From Roseburia sp. (GTDB lineage Bacteria; Bacillota; Clostridia; Lachnospirales; Lachnospiraceae), in assembly GCA_023662875.1 (NCBI GenBank), contig JAMPIG010000004.1, positions 1 through 64,000 of the forward strand: 64,000 bases of DNA, written 5' to 3'. How positions within the stretch are numbered: position 1 is the stretch's first letter; every line of letters begins with the position of its first letter. Under the pieces are notes generated by a model that worked only from the letters and a program-made list of their open reading frames with translations, did no database searches and was not told where the DNA came from. Shown in pieces: positions 52,714 to 62,224 of this stretch. The position numbers and the translations under genes were made by a program.

Positions 52714-53619
52714 TCAGGCTCCCAGCCTCTCTTCCGCCTCTTCGCCGTCCCAGTCATCCGGGAAATCATAATTATCCAAATCGATCAGATCAAAGTCGCC
52801 CCCGTAGTCCTTGAGCTCGTAGTCCTTAAGCTCGATCTCCTCCAAGTCTGCTCCGTCCGGCTCGGATCCTGCCAGCCCAGCGCCGCCTGCGTTTATCTCG
52901 CTCTCACTAATCCTACCCTGTTCTGTCTCGGTCTCCCCGAATCCGCCCAGCTCAGTTCCAATTCCTTCAGCGCTGCCCGACTCCATCTCGGACTCATCCG
53001 CTTCCATCCCGGCCTCCCCGGATCCGCCCAGCTCGGTTTCAATTCCTTCTGCGCTGCCCGGCTCTATCTCGGACGCATCCGCTTCCATCCCGGCCTCCCC
53101 GGATCCGCCCAGCTCGGTTCCAATTCCTTCAGCATTGTCCGTCTCGCCCGAAACTCCGGAAGAATTCAGGAACCAGGCCGCCGGCGGGAACTGAATATGA
53201 TCCGCCTCTATCTCCTCTTCCAGAGTCGGCAGATCCTCCTCCGCTTCCACAGGCAAGGCTTCTCCCGATATCAGACGATCATGATATCCTTTTACATTTT
53301 CCAGATACTGATCCGCCGCCTCCTGCGCGACGTCAAAAATCTTATTCAGCCGAAGCGCCGCCTCCGCGATCGAGCCCGCCTCCTGAAGCCGAATCCTGCG
53401 GGAGTTTTTCTCCTCCTGAAGAGCGTCCCGCAGATCGTGTATTTTTATATCCTTTTCATCCAGACGAACCCTGAGACGCTCGTAATTCTCTCCCAGCTCC
53501 GCCAGCTGATTTTCCCTGTCCGCCAGCTGCTGCCTCAAATCCTCCGTCTCCCGGGCCTGCGCAAGCAATAATTGAAGGAGCTCGCGCCTGCTGAGCTTAT
53601 GCATTTGCTTATCTGTCAT
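52714..53619 (-). CDS. coiled-coil protein of the pilus locus
   Basis: 301 residues without signal peptide or membrane helix. The N-terminal half is a long coiled coil (about 10-110, LLQLLLAQARETEDLRQQLADREN...). The C-terminal half is very acidic and contains three 27-residue repeats (81 bp period, GGSGEAGMEADASE... pattern). It lies between the class C sortase and LepB genes. It could organise the pilus machinery at the inner face of the membrane. The function is unknown. Confidence 0.7.
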   Translation of the reverse strand: MTDKQMHKLSRRELLQLLLAQARETEDLRQQLADRENQLAELGENYERLRVRLDEKDIKIHDLRDALQEEKNSRRIRLQEAGSIAEAALRLNKIFDVAQEAADQYLENVKGYHDRLISGEALPVEAEEDLPTLEEEIEADHIQFPPAAWFLNSSGVSGETDNAEGIGTELGGSGEAGMEADASEIEPGSAEGIETELGGSGEAGMEADESEMESGSAEGIGTELGGFGETETEQGRISESEINAGGAGLAGSEPDGADLEEIELKDYELKDYGGDFDLIDLDNYDFPDDWDGEEAEERLGA

Positions 53620-53655
53620 AGTCGTCCGCTTCCCTTCCTGTCTCTGTTTCCCGCT

Positions 53656-54471
53656 TTACCGTCTCCGATACTTGATCATCAGCCAGATCAGCATGACCAG
53701 CAGGATCGGAATCGCTATGGCTGGCGCTACTAGCTTCGGATCCAGCAAGTTCGCGTCCGGCGTCACTCGAACCGTTACTGCCTCCTTCAGATTATCGATC
53801 CGCGTCCCCCTCACCAAAAGCCTGTGAGTATTGATCCCATAGGGAGTACAGGTCACCAGGCTGCAGTAATCCTCTCCCCGGCTGAGCGTCAACTCATCGA
53901 CCTCCCGGGGCAGGACAATCCTGATCTGATCCACCTGATAGGTCAACGTTTCGCCCAATACCTGCAGCGTAAAAATATCCCCTTCTCCCAGCTTATCGAG
54001 ATCCGAAAAAAGCCTGGCGGAAGGAAGGCCCCTATGACCCGAGAGAACGCAATGCGTGCCCTCCCCTCCTACCGGAAGAGAGGAAGATTCAATATGCCCT
54101 ACCGCTACCTGCAAGACCGCGTCGCTGACACCGTGATAGATCGGCAGCGACACATTGATCGAGGGTATCTTAATATAACCCATGATCCCGTCGCCGGAGA
54201 TATTGAGCTGAGATTCATACTCTTCCCGCTCCTCATCGTTGAGATAAAACCGGCCGCCTCTGTGCCAAAGGTTTTCATTATAAGCCACCGCCTGATTCCA
54301 AAGCTCTTCATACGCCTCATCATCCAACGCCGCCACCGCCTCGTCATAACCGGCTATGGCTCTGGACTGATGAAGCGAATTCCAGTAATCGCTGACGGTA
54401 GGATACAGCAGCAAGGACAGACCTGCAACCAAAATCACTGTTAAGATAATAGTAGGCAAATGTTTCTTCAT
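53656..54471 (-). CDS. class C sortase (pilin polymerase)
   Basis: 271 residues: N-terminal helix, lid region, catalytic domain and a C-terminal membrane helix (VAPAIAIPILLVMLIWLMI) as usual for class C. Catalytic His146 (LSGHRG), Cys208 in TLxTC-like SLVTC, and Arg221 (LLVRG) are intact. It joins LPXTG pilins through lysine side chains. Substrates are probably the pilin at 54560-56608 and the giant protein at 56700-62066, both encoded just upstream. Confidence 0.93.
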   Translation of the reverse strand: MKKHLPTIILTVILVAGLSLLLYPTVSDYWNSLHQSRAIAGYDEAVAALDDEAYEELWNQAVAYNENLWHRGGRFYLNDEEREEYESQLNISGDGIMGYIKIPSINVSLPIYHGVSDAVLQVAVGHIESSSLPVGGEGTHCVLSGHRGLPSARLFSDLDKLGEGDIFTLQVLGETLTYQVDQIRIVLPREVDELTLSRGEDYCSLVTCTPYGINTHRLLVRGTRIDNLKEAVTVRVTPDANLLDPKLVAPAIAIPILLVMLIWLMIKYRRR

Positions 54472-54559
54472 CCAGGTCTCTCCTTGGTGCCGTATGCGGA
54501 AGGAGCTCGCGCCCCTCCCGCTTACGACAGAAATTCACGATATTACTTTCAGAAAAAGC

Positions 54560-56608
54560 TTACTGTTCCTTGCTCATACGCTTTCTCGCCACCAGCAGAA
54601 CAACCGCCACGAATACCAGAGCTCCGCCTACTACGTAGAAGATTGTTGTACCAATACCACCAGTCGAAGGAAGAAGCGCGCCGCCTACGTTGATGATGTT
54701 GGCGGAGAAGATGCCTCCGTTATTGGCGATCGTCTGGTTGCCGTTTTCATCTTTCGTCCAGCCGGTGATTTCCCATTCACAAACCTCGTTACCGGTTGAT
54801 ACTTCACTATTTGTTAAAGCTCCCGGCGACTTAAACGTAATATTGAAAGTGATCGGCTCGATTGTGTTAAAGCCCTCGGGAGTAACCGTCTCGGTCAAGG
54901 TATACTCGCCTTCGCCCAGACCCTTGAAGGAAATCTTACCGTCCTCGCCTGTGGTCAGCTTGATGGAAACATCCGAAGGAACGCGAGTGATGTCAGTTGC
55001 CGTTTTCTCAATGTAGGTTACATTTGCATCTGCGTACAGGCTTGCAGAGCCTTCCTGCAGCTTGTAAACTGTCTTACCGTTATATTCTGTCACATCGGCG
55101 GGAACATAGTAGGTATTGTCCGTTTCATTCTTCAGATAGCCCTTTGTCGTATCTTCGGTTCCATCGCCAACTGCTACATAGGTATCTTCTGTAGTCGGCA
55201 CCGTCGTCGTATAGGTTCCGTCCAGCAGCTTATAATACGTACCATTCTCATCCTCTGCATAGTACGTTACCTGATTCTGCACAATCTGATAGGAAGTACC
55301 AGTTAGAGTAAACTCAGCTCCTGCCAGCAGATTCTTCGTAAGATCAGTTAAATCCACTTCGTTTGCATACTTCGTGATATCGATCTCGGTCAGATAGGTC
55401 AAAGTCTTCTGCTCCGGCGTCTTTCCCAGAGGAGTGTTCTCCTCGTCTAAGGGCAGGCCGGGCTTACTATCGTCCTTAGTTCCGTCATACTCAACGTTCG
55501 GATTCTGGGAATACTCCAAGGACCATGCATTCTCATTTCCCGCGACGCCAATGATCGCATCCTCGTTTACCGTAGCGGAATAAGTCACGACAATATTAGC
55601 TCCAATATCGTAATTCATGATATCTACAAAGGCAAGCTTAAAGGAATGATCTCCGTTGGGATAAACAAAGTAATCGCCTACAACCTCGCCCTCATCATCC
55701 GTAACCGGATTACCATCCGCACCAAAGCTTCCCTCTTCCAATGTGGCGTCGCCAACTTTAACGGTAACATGAGCCGCGCCGTCAAAGGTCAGTCCAGCCG
55801 TCATGGTATCACTCATTACAAAGTAATAATAATCATATCCCGTGTAATTCGGCACCTTACTCGTAATCTGATAGGTCACATGATCGCCGATGCCCGCATA
55901 GTTCGAGTCCGCCGCACCAACGTAATTCTCATGGTGATCCGGATTGTTATAAGCGTCCAGTCCGGTATAAAATACCTTTTTATCTCCCGAAGGAACCTCG
56001 GACTTTACTACCATGGTGGAGTTGCCTACAACCTCAAGAAGGTTTCTTGTGTAAGCGGCCTCCTCCTCATTATCCAGGCTGTTGTTCGCATCCTTTACCA
56101 GATAATAGCCCACGCCGGTAACAGTAATCACAGCATCCGCCGGAGCTGTTGCAGTACCGTCTACATGTGCTCCTGTCGCAAATTCGGAAACAATCGAAGC
56201 AAACGTATCAAGCTTACCAGAATCTCCTACAGAAGTGCTGCTATAGCTGTCAGACAACACCTTCGCCACGCTTGCAGCTGTTGTGCAATCCTTAAAATCT
56301 GCGCCTATTTCTTCGTCGGCCTGCAATGCCGCCAATAAGCCGTCCGAATCTACGACACCGGTGCCCCAATCGATATCGGACAGAATATACTGTACGTCAC
56401 TGTGTTCAGCCCCCTCTTTTCCGTAATCCGGATTCGGCGCCAACACACCCGAAAAAATCTGATAGGCTTCGTAAGTATGCTCCGCCTTATCGTCCTTGTT
56501 CTGCTTGACGGTGATCGTATAGGAATCGTCTGCCAACGCAGTCAATCCCATTCCCAGAACCATCATCATCGCCAGCATGATGCTGAAAAATCTTCTCATA
56601 CGCTTCAT
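54560..56608 (-). CDS. LPXTG major pilin with isopeptide-type domains
   Basis: 682 residues. Signal peptide to LTALADD, N-terminal pilin domain (YTITVKQNKDDKAEHTYEAYQIFSG), a central D2-like domain (about 215-375, GDHVTYQITSKVPNYTGYD). A C-terminal Cna-B domain has the E-box GEYTLTETVTPEGF. The sorting signal LPSTG near residue 644 is followed by a helix and KRMSKEQ tail. A Tyr-rich insertion (about 455-560) interrupts the Cna-B domain. The first subunit gene upstream of sortase C and the likely shaft protein. Confidence 0.9.
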   Translation of the reverse strand: MKRMRRFFSIMLAMMMVLGMGLTALADDSYTITVKQNKDDKAEHTYEAYQIFSGVLAPNPDYGKEGAEHSDVQYILSDIDWGTGVVDSDGLLAALQADEEIGADFKDCTTAASVAKVLSDSYSSTSVGDSGKLDTFASIVSEFATGAHVDGTATAPADAVITVTGVGYYLVKDANNSLDNEEEAAYTRNLLEVVGNSTMVVKSEVPSGDKKVFYTGLDAYNNPDHHENYVGAADSNYAGIGDHVTYQITSKVPNYTGYDYYYFVMSDTMTAGLTFDGAAHVTVKVGDATLEEGSFGADGNPVTDDEGEVVGDYFVYPNGDHSFKLAFVDIMNYDIGANIVVTYSATVNEDAIIGVAGNENAWSLEYSQNPNVEYDGTKDDSKPGLPLDEENTPLGKTPEQKTLTYLTEIDITKYANEVDLTDLTKNLLAGAEFTLTGTSYQIVQNQVTYYAEDENGTYYKLLDGTYTTTVPTTEDTYVAVGDGTEDTTKGYLKNETDNTYYVPADVTEYNGKTVYKLQEGSASLYADANVTYIEKTATDITRVPSDVSIKLTTGEDGKISFKGLGEGEYTLTETVTPEGFNTIEPITFNITFKSPGALTNSEVSTGNEVCEWEITGWTKDENGNQTIANNGGIFSANIINVGGALLPSTGGIGTTIFYVVGGALVFVAVVLLVARKRMSKEQ

Positions 56609-56699
56609 AATCTTTCTCTCCCTTCTTACTTTATTTTGCTTTTGAAGCTATGAATTTAGAACATTTGCAAAAGTACTCCTTTTCAGATCAAGGAGGAAA

Positions 56700-59600
56700 T
56701 CAGGCCCCCCTTTCTCTGAATTTTTTTCTATACATAAGGCCCGCGCCAGCCAGAACGCTGAGCGCCCCTGCCAATGTATACAATACTGTAGTACCGGAAC
56801 CGCCGGTTTCAGGAAGTGTGAATTCGTATACGTTGTTGTATTCGATCTCAACCGTGCTGTCCTTGCCGATTACTCCGATGACCTTCCCGGTGGTTCCTGT
56901 GTTAATTCCCCCTGTGATTTCTGGAGTGTAAGGATTGTAAGGAGCTTCCGTCCATGTAAGCTCTTCCCCCTGTCCTTTATTCGAATCCACTGTCACCGGC
57001 CCGATCTCTTCAATCGCAAAGCTCGAGCCTACCGGGAGGAAGCTGATCTCAATATATTCGCCCGCTCTTAATGTAAATTTGCAGTCGTTCCAGATCAGGA
57101 TATCTCTCGCAATTGGAGTACCGTTAGCATCGTATTTCGTGTAGGAATAATCGTTTTTCAACACGTTACTTTCATTCTCCTGCCATTCAACGATTTCATC
57201 CCTGCTTGAACCGGAGGTTGGTTCATAAAAATTGATATTAAATCCAAACTCCTCATCCGTATTTTGGCTTCCCGTTATCTGCTTCTTTATCACTAATTTC
57301 CCTGTATCCTGTTCGGTCGTCGCGAAGGATACGGAGGGAAGGGTAAACTGCATCCAACAGGTGGAACCGGAAGCGCCACGCTCTGTATAGAAGAAGGTCA
57401 GCTTATAATGGCCAGATGTGCCCTTCTGGATATAATCCCAGAGATCTACATACTCACCTACCGCGCTGTGTACGCCGCCAATGTCGCAGATCAGCTGTCC
57501 GTCTCCACTCTCCCCCTCGCTCAGGAAGACCCACATATCATCGTCTCCGTAGAAGAGGTATTCCAAAGGACCTATATAATCCTCTACCAGATCAAATTCT
57601 ACGGTGTAGTACATACCGAAATAATGGTTGTGGTTAAGGCCGTCGTCTGACAGCGCCATTGATTTACAGTCATCATCCTTACTCGGCTTACCTTTCACCA
57701 AAGAATTCATTATTTTTTTTGTGCTCTCCGCGCTTCCAAAGAGCGGATCATGCAGATCGGTTCCTGCTTTAGAAACCGTGTCCACCGGATAAAAGTCATT
57801 TGCTGCAAAGTAATAAGTTTTATTCCAGTTGTTCTGTTGTCTCGTAAATTGATCTATTCCGTATACGCCGCTTGTAACGACTTTCTCCTCCTCTACTTCC
57901 GCGCCGGTCAGGGTATAAGTATCGCCCTCCTGACGGAATATCAGATTTCCCTCATAGATTTCCTTTCCATTCGCCGCTCCTTCATTAAACAAATTAGGAG
58001 CTACAACCCCGCTTTTATACTGAACTTTGCCATCTTTAAGCCCGGTTACCAATCCAAAGGTAGGACTACCGTATGCGGAATTCTTTGCATTTGCCTTATT
58101 TCCTTCGGTGTCACCTAAGCCCGATTTCAAAGTACCCTCGCTGTTACCGAACCCAAAAGTCTGGCCCTTCATACTGTTTATTCCCTGCTTCGCCGTATAT
58201 AAGTACCACGTTTCGCCGCTCTCATGCGTTTTCTCATCGTCATCGCGTTGTATCGGCTTTCCGTTCACGTCATAAATGTTCCCATCCGATACATCGTAAT
58301 CATAAAATTCAACCTTGCCGCTTACATTCTGGCTCGCCCGATCATGTACCAGCCGAATTGTCGCGCCGTTCGTAATCAGAATGAAATCATCTTTATTCGC
58401 TTCCCAGGTGGCTTGCTTATTAGTAAAATGCCATTCTTTCTCGTCTTCACAGCTATAATGCTCCCATTCGCTGCTACTCTCCCTCTGTACCTGTATCTCC
58501 TTCAAAATATAATTTTTGTTCTTTGCGATCTTGTCAAAGTAAACCAATCCCGGCGCTAATACATACTCATACGAGCTCGACGAATAAATTTCTTTCATCG
58601 CTGGCATCATTACGACAGTACCCTCTGTGGTTATATAAATACTTTTCTTCGCCATAGATCCGCCGTTTGTCGGCAGCTTCTTTCCCGACGTATCAATTAC
58701 CGTTATTTTTCCCGCAGTGAGATGGTTCGCTTTGATATAGTCATCATCCGCAAACTCCTCAATATTCGCATAAAACTCCACCGTAAACCGGGGATTCGCC
58801 GCGCTGGCCGCGTAAACCACTGCCGTATTATCCTCCCCGTGGGGAGCGATATCATAGCGCATCGCCTGCTCTTCCGCATCCCCGCCTACAACAAGGGAGC
58901 CGTTGACATCGCCGACCTCGAATCCTTCGCCGTCGCTCTCCAGATTCAGCGCCACCAGCGATACCTCGCTGTCTATCTCGTCCGCGCTGGGGCCGTCCTC
59001 TGTCTCTTCCGCGATCGCCATAATGCTCGCTTCCATGTTTTCAGCGTACTCGATCAACTCCTGCGTAGGTCTTACCTCGACGCTGACCTTGCAGTCTGTC
59101 AGGTCAAGCTTTGCGCCCTGATAGTACAGTCCGTAGGAAAGCACCTGCATCGACAGAAGATCTCCCGTGATATCCGCGTCGTCCGTATAGGTAAGCGCCG
59201 CCTGGTAGGCCTCCGTCTCCTCGCCCAGAGCCTCGACAACCGCCTCGATTGCTTCTCCGGACTGTTCCGCTCTCTCGACTGCCTCTCCGGCCGAACTCGC
59301 TTCTCCAGTCTGCGTTCCTTCCGCCGAACCGGTTCCCGCCTCAGCCGGAAGCGCTACCTCCATTCCCTCGGGCAGAATCGCCTCGCCCTCTACATGGAAG
59401 GTCACGGTAAAGGCCTCGTCCGTATAAGAAAACTCCTCGTCTACCTCGATCGTTTTTACAGGCTTCTTCCAGCCCAGCGCGATCTCCGAAAAGCTGTTCA
59501 TCCGGAAGGTTGTGCTGTTCTGCTCCGCGTTGCTTCCGTCCAGGCGCTCGGTTCCCTCGTCCCCGAAATGAACGACGGTGACGGGGCTTCCCTCTTCCAT

Positions 59601-62066
59601 ACCGTTTTCATCGAGGAGCTGTACCTTGATGGTGACAGGGCCTTCCGGCTCTACCTCAACGCCGTCGGCGGTAAAGCCGATCCGCATCAGGGCCTGCATG
59701 GCGTTCTTCTCGTCCTCTCCCTGCATCTCCTGATATTGGGTTCTGCGCTGCGCGTAGTATTCCTCGTTTCCTTCCTCGGGAATCAGCTCAGCGAAGAGCT
59801 GCGCATCCTCCGGAAGGTTGGTTTCTTTTTTATTGTAGACCGCCGTGACGATAAATCCGTCTCCCCGGCAGGTCTGGATGATCTGAATCTCGGCCGCGTC
59901 GATTATGCAGGCCTCCGTGTGCTCGTGTTCCTCGACCTGAAGCTTGCCGCAGATCAGGTTTCCGTTTTCGCCCCGGCAGGCGTCCTCGTGGCGATGCGCT
60001 TCCGCCTCCGTCAGGATGCAGCTCAGCACAGGCTCCGAATCCGGGCTTTCCTGAACGTAACATGCGTCGCCGTGGGTATGGGGCGCGCGCTCCGGCAGGG
60101 TGCAGAGCAGCTTCCCGTCGATTCCATAGCAGATACGGCTGTGGGTATGCAGGCAATAATCCGCCAGCCCGCACCGGATATTTCCGTCCTCGCCGTAGCA
60201 GCCCGCCTCATGAATATGGATCCCGGCGATGCAGCCGTAACCGGTCTCCTCGTAGCATTCCTCCGTGTGGATATGCTCCTCCTGCCCACAGACAAAATTG
60301 CCCTCCTCGTCCTTACAGTAAGCGCGATGCGCATGAGCGCGCAGGCCGCAGTAAGCGATTGCGCTGACCGTATCCTTCCAGTCCTCCTCCGGTTCTACGT
60401 GACAGGCCTCGCTGTGTACATGACAGAGAACCTCTGTCCGGCCGCAGATAAGAACACCGCGGACGCCGTAGCATTCCTCCGTATGGGTGTGGAGATCCTC
60501 CTCCGAAAACTCCGTCTCCGCCAGCGGGCAGATCAGCCTTTCGTTCTTGTCGTAGCAGGCCTCGTCGTGCACATGATACTGATAATCCGCGTAACCGCAG
60601 GAGAGTTTTCCTTCGAGATCGTAGCAGTCGTTGCTGTGGGTGTGAATCCATCCCGTACAGAAGAAGGTATTGTCAACGTAGCACTCATCCGTATGGATGT
60701 GCTCTTCCAGCCCGCAGATCAGATTCCCTTCCCCGTCGTAGCAGTCTTCCTGATGAATATGGACGCTGACGCCGCAGTGAGGCTCTTTATAGCAGTTGGC
60801 CTCATGCCGGTGCTCCATAATCTCACAGGTCAGATTCCCTTCCTCGTCATAGCAGCCCGCGCCGTGAACGTGTCCGGTAATGCCGCAGAAAACCTCCTCG
60901 TAGCAGAGATCCTCGTGCTCATGCTCCTCCGCGTTACAGATCAGAATCTTCTCGCAGCACTCCTCGGTGTGAACATGCTCAGTCTCCTCCGCCGGAGTTT
61001 CGCCGCCGTCCGCCGCTGCTTCGCCGCCGTTCGCCGCAGGTGCGCTCTCCGCCGCTGCCGATTCTTTCTTGCCGCAGATCAAAATCCTTACTATCTCATA
61101 ACAGTCATCCGTATGACTGTGTGCTTCGCTCTCTTCCAGGCCGCAGGCAAACTCGCTTACGGTATAGCAGCTCTCGTCATGGGTATGGCCTTCGCTCTCC
61201 TCCTGTCCGCAGACGATCTCCTCTCTCCGGTTTACGGTATAGCAGTTGTTCCCATGGGCATGGCCCTCGCTCTCCTCCTGTCCGCAGGTAACTTCCTCTC
61301 TCTGACTTACCGTATAGCAGCTGTCCGTATGGGTATGCTCTTCGCCTTCTTCCCGGCCGCAGGTCAGCTCCTTCTCCTCGACGAGGGTTTTACATGCGTC
61401 CGTATGAGCATGGCCTTCGCTCTCCTCCAGACCGCAGGTCAACTCCTTCTCCTCGACGATTTTTACGCACTCGTCGGTATGGCTGTGTCCCTCGCCCTCC
61501 TCCAGGCCGCAGGTCAGCTCCCGGCTCCCCGCAGCCGCCTTGCATTCGTCAGTGTGTACATGGCCTTCGCCTTCCTCCCGACCGCAGACCAGCTGCTTTT
61601 CTTCCGCGTAGCAGGTCTCGTCATGATGATGGATCTCCGCCGACTGCGCTTCCGGGGCGGGCGCGGACGCTTTCCCACTCTCCGCAGAAACGCCCTCTTC
61701 CGCCGCAGATGCATTTCCGCTCTCCGCAGAAGCATTCCCTTCCGCCGCAGATGCATTTCCGCTCTCCGCAGAAGCGTTCCCTTCCGCCGCGGATAACTCC
61801 CCGCTCTCCGCAAGAGCGTCCTGTCCCGCCGAGAGAATCTCTCCTTCCCCGCAGACATAGACCAGGCGGTAACACTCCTCCGTGTGCTCATGCTCTTCCA
61901 TGCCGCAGAAAGTATTCTTTGCCAGCGTCTGCGCCGGTTTTGATAAAATATAGGCTGTAGCCACAATTACAACAAGAGCCAGCGCAGTGACAGCCGCCCG
62001 CCAGCGCATATGCTTATTCTTTTCCTTCAGAAATTCGCTTGATCGCTTTATGATAGAAGAATCCAT
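56700..62066 (-). CDS. giant LPXTG surface protein with 26 HxHxxxC motifs and fibro-slime-like domain
   Basis: 1,788 residues. Signal anchor at 20-50, then a region (54 to about 720) made of short repeats with the pattern Cys ... HxH xxx Cys-Tyr, 26 by my count. It is broken by an Ala/Ser/Glu-rich stretch of three 14-residue units (61680-61810). A beta-rich middle follows (about 730-1,090). Next is a fibro-slime/PA14-like domain with NHYFGMYYTVEFDLVE and LEYLFYGDDDMWVFL near 1,490, then a Cna-B-like domain (about 1,590-1,740). The signal LPETG with helix and basic tail ends the protein. Probably the pilus tip or a wall-linked adhesin. The His/Cys repeats may bind metal or form disulfide ladders. 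SD AAGGAGG. Confidence 0.88.
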   Translation of the reverse strand: MDSSIIKRSSEFLKEKNKHMRWRAAVTALALVVIVATAYILSKPAQTLAKNTFCGMEEHEHTEECYRLVYVCGEGEILSAGQDALAESGELSAAEGNASAESGNASAAEGNASAESGNASAAEEGVSAESGKASAPAPEAQSAEIHHHDETCYAEEKQLVCGREEGEGHVHTDECKAAAGSRELTCGLEEGEGHSHTDECVKIVEEKELTCGLEESEGHAHTDACKTLVEEKELTCGREEGEEHTHTDSCYTVSQREEVTCGQEESEGHAHGNNCYTVNRREEIVCGQEESEGHTHDESCYTVSEFACGLEESEAHSHTDDCYEIVRILICGKKESAAAESAPAANGGEAAADGGETPAEETEHVHTEECCEKILICNAEEHEHEDLCYEEVFCGITGHVHGAGCYDEEGNLTCEIMEHRHEANCYKEPHCGVSVHIHQEDCYDGEGNLICGLEEHIHTDECYVDNTFFCTGWIHTHSNDCYDLEGKLSCGYADYQYHVHDEACYDKNERLICPLAETEFSEEDLHTHTEECYGVRGVLICGRTEVLCHVHSEACHVEPEEDWKDTVSAIAYCGLRAHAHRAYCKDEEGNFVCGQEEHIHTEECYEETGYGCIAGIHIHEAGCYGEDGNIRCGLADYCLHTHSRICYGIDGKLLCTLPERAPHTHGDACYVQESPDSEPVLSCILTEAEAHRHEDACRGENGNLICGKLQVEEHEHTEACIIDAAEIQIIQTCRGDGFIVTAVYNKKETNLPEDAQLFAELIPEEGNEEYYAQRRTQYQEMQGEDEKNAMQALMRIGFTADGVEVEPEGPVTIKVQLLDENGMEEGSPVTVVHFGDEGTERLDGSNAEQNSTTFRMNSFSEIALGWKKPVKTIEVDEEFSYTDEAFTVTFHVEGEAILPEGMEVALPAEAGTGSAEGTQTGEASSAGEAVERAEQSGEAIEAVVEALGEETEAYQAALTYTDDADITGDLLSMQVLSYGLYYQGAKLDLTDCKVSVEVRPTQELIEYAENMEASIMAIAEETEDGPSADEIDSEVSLVALNLESDGEGFEVGDVNGSLVVGGDAEEQAMRYDIAPHGEDNTAVVYAASAANPRFTVEFYANIEEFADDDYIKANHLTAGKITVIDTSGKKLPTNGGSMAKKSIYITTEGTVVMMPAMKEIYSSSSYEYVLAPGLVYFDKIAKNKNYILKEIQVQRESSSEWEHYSCEDEKEWHFTNKQATWEANKDDFILITNGATIRLVHDRASQNVSGKVEFYDYDVSDGNIYDVNGKPIQRDDDEKTHESGETWYLYTAKQGINSMKGQTFGFGNSEGTLKSGLGDTEGNKANAKNSAYGSPTFGLVTGLKDGKVQYKSGVVAPNLFNEGAANGKEIYEGNLIFRQEGDTYTLTGAEVEEEKVVTSGVYGIDQFTRQQNNWNKTYYFAANDFYPVDTVSKAGTDLHDPLFGSAESTKKIMNSLVKGKPSKDDDCKSMALSDDGLNHNHYFGMYYTVEFDLVEDYIGPLEYLFYGDDDMWVFLSEGESGDGQLICDIGGVHSAVGEYVDLWDYIQKGTSGHYKLTFFYTERGASGSTCWMQFTLPSVSFATTEQDTGKLVIKKQITGSQNTDEEFGFNINFYEPTSGSSRDEIVEWQENESNVLKNDYSYTKYDANGTPIARDILIWNDCKFTLRAGEYIEISFLPVGSSFAIEEIGPVTVDSNKGQGEELTWTEAPYNPYTPEITGGINTGTTGKVIGVIGKDSTVEIEYNNVYEFTLPETGGSGTTVLYTLAGALSVLAGAGLMYRKKFRERGA

Positions 62067-62224
62067 CCGAATACCTCCTTATCCGCAGCTACCCGGTTCG
62101 ATTCCCTCCCGGGTTTCGCGATTTAACAACTCTTTTTGTCATTTTCTGATTTTAATATAAACATTCCCCGGTTAATAAAAGCGTTAATTTTTTCTCAAAT
62201 TCCTTTCTCCAGGGAAATTATGTC

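Noticed and set aside
51922..53571. Plus-strand frame of about 550 codons across the 53-bp repeats
   Set aside because: It runs antisense through LepB and the coiled-coil gene, shows no domain and owes its length to GC-rich repeats.
58722..61796. Open frame of about 1,000 codons antisense to the giant surface protein
   Set aside because: It exists because the repeated codon pattern of the Cys/His array avoids stops on the other strand. The sense frame has signal peptide, domains and LPETG signal.
59890..61910. CRISPR-like array suggested by regular repeats
   Set aside because: The repeats code for an in-frame Cys/His protein pattern, units vary in length and no conserved DNA repeat with unique spacers is present.
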